Shown here: in pieces, positions 60,251 through 64,000 of the stretch | Position numbering within the stretch: position 1 is the first letter of the stretch | Layout: every line of letters starts with the position of its first letter | Origin: Desulfobacteraceae bacterium | Lineage (GTDB): Bacteria > Desulfobacterota > Desulfobacteria > Desulfobacterales > RPRI01 | DNA length: 64,000 nt | NCBI GenBank assembly: GCA_011391695.1 | Contig: JAABQB010000001.1 | Span: 46,639-110,638, forward strand | Direction of reading: 5' to 3' | Position numbers and translations under genes: made by a program | Notes under the pieces: model-generated | Seen by the model: only the letters and a program-made list of their open reading frames with translations | Databases searched by the model: none | Told to the model about the DNA's origin: nothing

Positions 60251-61453
60251 ATGATTTCTCTTAAAAAAGTTAAGAAGGCGGCAAATCTTATCAGGGAAAC
60301 AATAATTGTAACTCCGCTTGTCCATTCTCCTGCCCTGAGCCGTCAGTTCAAGGGCGAAATATTTCTAAAACTCGAAAACCTCCAGAAAACAGGTTCGTTT
60401 AAAATAAGAGGCGCAGCAAACAAGATATTATCTGACATAAATAAAATAGGCCATGCCGGCGTAGTTGCCGCATCTGCCGGAAATCATGCCCAGGGAGTAG
60501 CCCTTGCAGCAAAAAAGGCCGGTGTGCCTGCTACAATTGTAATGCCTGAGTGGGCTTCCATTACGAAGCAGGAAGCAACGCGGGCATATGGCGGAGATGT
60601 CATAATATCGGGCCAGAGTCTTGGTGAGAGCCTTGAAAAGGCAAAAGAGCTTGCCAAAGAAGGAAGGATGTTCATTCATCCTTATGATGATCCGGATGTA
60701 ATAGCGGGGCAGGGGACAATCGCGCTTGAAATATTCGAGAGTTTAAATGATGTTGACATGATAATAGTACCCGTAGGAGGAGGAGGGCTTGTTTCAGGGG
60801 TTGCTTCTGTTGTAAAAGCCTTGAAGCCTGAGACAAAGGTTATCGGAGTTCAGTCTGAAGCCTGTCCCTCTGCGTATAACTCACTGAAAAAAGATAGGAT
60901 TGTTACAGTTGATTCGAGCCTTTCAATTGCAGACGGTATAAGCGTCAAACAGACCGGGAAGTTTAATTTCAGCATCATCCGGAAATGTCTTGATGATATT
61001 GTTCTTGTCAGGGAAAGTGATATTGCAGCGGCAGTGCTTATGCTCCTTGAGAGAAAGAAAATCCTTGCCGAAGGAGCCGGAGCAGTTCCTTTGGCTGCAT
61101 TGATGAGCGGAACAATCAAAGTAAAAAAAGGAAGCAGGACAGTTCTTCTTATAAGCGGTGGAAACGTGGACAGCCCCCTTTTGGGGCGCATAATAAGACA
61201 GGGTCTTATCAACAATGGCCGCATAATCCGTTTTAGTGTATGCCTTGACGATGTTCCGGGAGCGCTCTCGAGACTACTTGCTCTTGTGTCTTCATTAAAA
61301 GCAAATGTCCTTCATATATTACATCACAGGAGTGCGCGGAATATTCCGATATACAGTACGATAGTTGAGCTTGAGATTGAAACACGGGGTCCGGCTCATG
61401 TGAAAGAGATAACGGGTAATCTGAAGAAGGCGGGATATGAGATTGATATTTAG
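60251..61453 (+). CDS. ilvA: threonine ammonia-lyase with C-terminal ACT domain
   Basis: A 400-residue PLP enzyme that deaminates threonine to 2-oxobutanoate. The PLP lysine is in KTGSFKIRGAANKIL, the phosphate loop in VPVGGGGLVSGVASVVKAL, and SAGNHAQGVALAAKKAG is the substrate loop. The last ~75 residues form one ACT domain (DDVPGALSRLLALVSSLKAN). The short one-ACT form matches catabolic-type or isoleucine-pathway enzymes of many anaerobes; the two cannot be told apart. GAGGAGG precedes ATG 60251. Confidence 0.92.
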   Translation: MISLKKVKKAANLIRETIIVTPLVHSPALSRQFKGEIFLKLENLQKTGSFKIRGAANKILSDINKIGHAGVVAASAGNHAQGVALAAKKAGVPATIVMPEWASITKQEATRAYGGDVIISGQSLGESLEKAKELAKEGRMFIHPYDDPDVIAGQGTIALEIFESLNDVDMIIVPVGGGGLVSGVASVVKALKPETKVIGVQSEACPSAYNSLKKDRIVTVDSSLSIADGISVKQTGKFNFSIIRKCLDDIVLVRESDIAAAVLMLLERKKILAEGAGAVPLAALMSGTIKVKKGSRTVLLISGGNVDSPLLGRIIRQGLINNGRIIRFSVCLDDVPGALSRLLALVSSLKANVLHILHHRSARNIPIYSTIVELEIETRGPAHVKEITGNLKKAGYEIDI

Positions 61454-61548
61454 AGAGTAAAAAGAAGGTCTTTATTTTGTCCATGGGACTGATTGAGCGG
61501 TTCGAGGCGCTTTTCATTAAATCAAATTGCTATCGGAGGAAGAAATAG

Positions 61549-62109
61549 ATGAGCCTGAAAGAACGGTGCGGGGGGAAAATACATGTAAGAAGCGTGGAGG
61601 TTTCTACCTATGAGTGTGAAGGAGAAGGAATAATTGTTGAAGGTATCTTAAAAGACGAACGGCTGAAGCATTATTATCTCCTGTCGGGAGAAGTTCATCC
61701 TCCGGGAACGCTTCACCACATGGTAATCCGTATGCTGATAGGTGACCGGCTAGCAATAAAAAAAATCGAGGTTGAGATGCCCCGCACCCCTCACGCGGAT
61801 TGCATTGAAACTATAAACAGTCTTAAAGAAATTGAAGGGTTTAATATTGCTCCCGGTTTTTCGGCCAAGGTAAAGAAAATGACGGGCGGTGTAAAGGGAT
61901 GTTCCCATCTGACCACTCTTTTTCTGGTAATGGCTCCGGCCGCCGTGCAGGGCTTCTGGTCAAATATTGCGAGAAAGCCCTTTAACGATAAATTATCCCG
62001 TGAATCAATGGAAAAATATCTGATCGATACGTGTTATACATGGCGAAAGGACGGGCCTCTTATGAAGAAACTTGAAAATACAACTGCGTCTGATGAGGTC
62101 GGCGCCTGA
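61549..62109 (+). CDS. DUF2889 family protein
   Basis: A 186-residue protein of the DUF2889 type: VSTYECEGEGIIVEGILKDE, GEVHPPGTLHHMVIRMLI, MPRTPHADCIETINSL and GGVKGCSHLTTLFLVMAPAA. His and Cys residues in the last two segments are conserved in the family and could bind metal. No biochemical role is known to me. CGGAGGAAG precedes ATG 61549. Neighbouring ilvA may be co-transcribed. Confidence 0.87.
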   Translation: MSLKERCGGKIHVRSVEVSTYECEGEGIIVEGILKDERLKHYYLLSGEVHPPGTLHHMVIRMLIGDRLAIKKIEVEMPRTPHADCIETINSLKEIEGFNIAPGFSAKVKKMTGGVKGCSHLTTLFLVMAPAAVQGFWSNIARKPFNDKLSRESMEKYLIDTCYTWRKDGPLMKKLENTTASDEVGA

Positions 62110-62166
62110 ACAGGAGAAATTAAAATTGCTGCAAACCCGCCAAAACATATTCACATCACCATTAAT

Positions 62167-62226
62167 ATGGATACAATCTATCCATAATATTTAGTTTTTT
62201 AATCATAATGGATACAATATATTCAT
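62167..62226 (+). promoter_or_regulatory. twin 19-bp dyads, probable enhancer sites for a sigma-54 activator
   Basis: ATGGATACAATCTATCCAT (62167-62185) is a perfect 7-5-7 dyad, and ATGGATACAATATATTCAT (62208-62226) is its near copy. The sites start 41 bases apart (about four helical turns) and end ~100 bases upstream of the sigma-54 promoter, the usual position for activator binding. Confidence 0.7.
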
Positions 62227-62323
62227 CATGGGTTGTTTTTGAAAAAATTGTACTATTCAGCTTACCAGAAAATTATTTGTATTTATAGGACGTTATAATC
62301 AAATAAGATAATATTTATGTAAA

Positions 62324-62339
62324 TGGCACACCGCTTGCT
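62324..62339 (+). promoter_or_regulatory. sigma-54 (RpoN) promoter
   Basis: TGGCAC (62324-62329), five bases, TTGCT (62335-62339), with GG and GC exactly ten bases apart, match the -24/-12 consensus. Transcription would start near 62350 and drive the efflux locus beginning at 62401. Confidence 0.82.
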
Positions 62340-62349
62340 GTGTTTTCAT

Positions 62350-62368
62350 ATAATACATTACGTATTAT
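62350..62368 (+). promoter_or_regulatory. perfect dyad at the predicted transcript start
   Basis: ATAATAC-ATTAC-GTATTAT, again a 7-5-7 dyad but of different sequence, at or just after the predicted sigma-54 start site. It could be an operator or a 5' RNA hairpin. Confidence 0.55.
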
Positions 62369-62400
62369 TATAATTCATATATCAACTTGCGGAGGTATTT

Positions 62401-62922
62401 ATGAAGAAACTTTCTTTAATATTTATAACCGGTTTTATGATTCTGGTAATTTTATCAATTGGAAATCCTGCTCTTGCCGGGAGCGAAAAGTTTGACGAAA
62501 AAATGCAGCCGATTCTTGCGGAATATCTTAAAATCGCAGACAGGCTTGCTTCAGATAAAACGGATGGAGTTGCCGATTCCGCAATAAAAATCGAAAGCCT
62601 TGCCGGAGACCTTTCACATTCTCTTGTTACAGGAGAGCACGTTTCTCATTACAAGAACATACCGAAGAACATTTCAGAGGGAGCAAAGAAAATGGCTCTG
62701 GCGAAGGATATTGCATCATTGAGGGCCGCACTTGTGGATTTATCAAAACCGATGGTCATGTGGGCTTCAATGTCGAAACCTTCAGTGGTAAATGTTTTAT
62801 ATTGCTCCATGAACCCCGGATCATGGCTTCAGAAAGGTAAAAAGATACGCAACCCCTATTACGGCTCTAAAATGCTTTCATGTGGAGAGATAATTTCAGG
62901 TCCGGATGCAAAGAAAAAGTAA
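62401..62922 (+). CDS. exported DUF3347-type protein, likely metal-related
   Basis: A 173-residue protein with a signal peptide (to about NPALAG), a helical body (SLAGDLSHSLVTGEHVSHYK) and the DUF3347-like end VLYCSMNPGSWLQKGKKIRNPYYGSKMLSCGE. This Cys/Met-containing region is found alone or fused to CusB-like efflux adaptors. Here it precedes a TolC-family gene under a sigma-54 promoter. A periplasmic metal-binding role in a copper or related heavy-metal response is the best inference. CGGAGG precedes ATG 62401. Confidence 0.82.
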   Translation: MKKLSLIFITGFMILVILSIGNPALAGSEKFDEKMQPILAEYLKIADRLASDKTDGVADSAIKIESLAGDLSHSLVTGEHVSHYKNIPKNISEGAKKMALAKDIASLRAALVDLSKPMVMWASMSKPSVVNVLYCSMNPGSWLQKGKKIRNPYYGSKMLSCGEIISGPDAKKK

Positions 62923-62959
62923 CCGATAAGAATACAGGAGCTAGAATACAGGAGTCAGA

Positions 62960-63063
62960 ATGAAGATGTACTCACACTTCCTTTTGTTTCTGACCCTGAC
63001 TTCAGGGCAGTCCATAAAAAATGTAAGCTTTGCGGAATGACCATATTCAGAAGGGAGGATTCC
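62960..63063 (+). pseudogene. probable remnant of a small heavy-metal-binding domain
   Basis: ATG 62960 (GGAG upstream) opens MKMYSHFLLF and stops after 26 codons. In another frame the same stretch reads DPDFRAVHKKCKLCGMTIFR. Together they resemble the heavy-metal-binding motif YxCPMHP...KCxxCGM seen before CusB-type adaptors, now split by a frameshift. The gap lies between two efflux-type genes, which supports the reading, but the match is short. Confidence 0.4.
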
Positions 63064-64000
63064 TTGAAAGTAAATATAATTTCCAGGCTTTTCATAATAT
63101 TAATGATGCTATTTTCCGTTTATTCAGGAAACGGCGATGCTTCCGACAAACCGAAAGATGATTTATTGGCGCCGTCTGTTGATGAACTGATAGCTGAAGC
63201 GCTTGAGAAATCTCCGGCTGTCGGGGCCATCCGATCGAGGGTTGCTGCATCGAAAGAGTATATTGAACCAGCATCATCTCTTCTTGATCCTGAACTTGAA
63301 TTCTCCCTTGAGGAAAAGGTCAGTTCACTTTCGTCTCCGGTCTTCGCAAAAGGTGGAATGATTTTAAAGCAGAAATTTCCTTTTCCAGGGAAACGTTCCG
63401 TTCTGGGGAAGACCGCAGGTTCCGAAGCAGAAATGGAATATGCCGGCCTTATTGATACTGAAAGGCGGATTACAAGAGATGTCCGCGCCATTTATGCCGG
63501 ACTCTATGCTCTTGACAGAGAGATTCTGGCTCTTAATGCAGCGAGAGAACTTGTGAAAATGCTTGAGGCCACAGCAGCTATGCGATACAGCACTGGAGAG
63601 GGAGAACAGGAGTCGCAGATAAAGGCACAGATTGAGTCGTCACGCCTTATCGAGCGCATGAATGATATAGCTGCCGAGCGAACGGGCATGGCTGCCGGGT
63701 TAAACAGATTGCTTGGACGCTCCGGAAGTTTCCCTGTGGGTAAAGTCACAGCTTTGCCTTCGGTTTCCATAAAGCATGAAGAGATAGAAAGACTGGAAGA
63801 GCTTGCCCTGGCAAATTCCCCTACTGTTTTTATTAAAAAAGCTGCTGTGAAATCTGCTGAATACAGGCTTGAATCCGCTGAACTTGATTTCTGGCCCGAT
63901 TTTTTTGCCGGAGCCGGAGTGGCTTTCGACAATGAATATGATCCTATGGCTGTCGTTTCTTTTGGCATGACTCTCCCTGTATGGCAAAACAGCAAACAAA
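63064..64000 (+). CDS. TolC-family outer-membrane efflux protein, N-terminal part (cut by window edge)
   Basis: The start is TTG 63064, four bases after AAGGGAGGAT; the frame is open to the window end (312 codons seen). A signal peptide (LFIILMMLFSVYSGNGDAS) is followed by the TolC/CusC opening SVDELIAEALEKSPAVGAIR. Next come LKQKFPFPGKRSVLGKTAGS and coiled-coil helices with GLNRLLGRSGSFPVG. With the DUF3347 protein upstream, it is likely the outer-membrane channel of a CusCBA-like metal exporter whose pump and adaptor lie beyond the right edge. Confidence 0.88.
   Translation, partial: MKVNIISRLFIILMMLFSVYSGNGDASDKPKDDLLAPSVDELIAEALEKSPAVGAIRSRVAASKEYIEPASSLLDPELEFSLEEKVSSLSSPVFAKGGMILKQKFPFPGKRSVLGKTAGSEAEMEYAGLIDTERRITRDVRAIYAGLYALDREILALNAARELVKMLEATAAMRYSTGEGEQESQIKAQIESSRLIERMNDIAAERTGMAAGLNRLLGRSGSFPVGKVTALPSVSIKHEEIERLEELALANSPTVFIKKAAVKSAEYRLESAELDFWPDFFAGAGVAFDNEYDPMAVVSFGMTLPVWQNSKQ

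Overview
The window reads as one contiguous piece of an anaerobic Gram-negative chromosome. The most likely source is a Desulfobacterota (former Deltaproteobacteria) lineage. Support comes from a type-B succinate dehydrogenase/fumarate reductase (one fused cytochrome b subunit), a complete Tol-Pal operon next to ruvCAB, a bactofilin, DUF2889 and DUF2804 proteins, an acyl-CoA dehydrogenase, LarE, a class I-beta DAHP synthase and a predicted sigma-54 promoter. GC is moderate. Most of the window is housekeeping DNA. No prophage, large insertion sequence or CRISPR array is visible.

Layout. 1-9.7 kb: a DUF2520 gene divergent from panB, then hisS, aspS (with the residues of a non-discriminating enzyme), an ECF sigma/anti-sigma pair with its VIT-VWA target, tRNA-Asn and a broken GIY-YIG gene. 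9.7-19 kb: an LptA-like fusion protein, a helicase, a small secreted protein overlapping glycerate 2-kinase, a DUF2156 protein, tex and a universal stress protein. 19-31.5 kb: sdhCAB on the minus strand, then tolQRAB-pal-cpoB, ruvCAB, a membrane-protein gene broken by a small inverted-repeat element, and bactofilin. 31.5-41 kb: a CYTH gene cut by a second such element, rplM-rpsI, an MBL hydrolase, recJ, a nucleotide-sugar dehydrogenase, a DUF2804 protein and an M24 peptidase. 41-54 kb: a Yej/Opp-type peptide ABC transporter, a GC-rich aminotransferase facing a DapA-family aldolase, hicAB, an acyl-CoA dehydrogenase and larE. 54-64 kb: aroF-aroB behind an apparent aromatic attenuator, a FabH-like enzyme, gph, ilvA, a DUF2889 protein, and the start of a heavy-metal efflux locus under a sigma-54 promoter. 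That locus runs off the right edge.

The unusual content is mostly between genes. (1) At least 15 spacers consist of degenerate tandem repeats with a strict 7-bp period, often in a conserved block order and orientation, and some run into coding sequence. (2) GGAAC-N17-GTCTA occurs exactly twice in the spacers I read: before the ECF sigma gene and before the VIT-VWA gene. This defines a small self-contained regulon. (3) A 37-codon leader ORF rich in Phe, Tyr and Trp precedes a strong terminator and aroF. (4) hicAB and the neighbouring acyl-CoA dehydrogenase gene are unrelated, yet share 142 bp upstream and 75 bp downstream, like two cassettes in a common frame. (5) Two miniature elements with the same terminal tips and 5-bp target duplications sit 0.5 kb apart; removing each restores a coherent reading frame. 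(6) Two matching 19-bp dyads lie upstream of the sigma-54 promoter.

Everything is read by eye. Family names come from recognised motifs, not searches, and start codons were chosen from ribosome-binding sites and overlaps.
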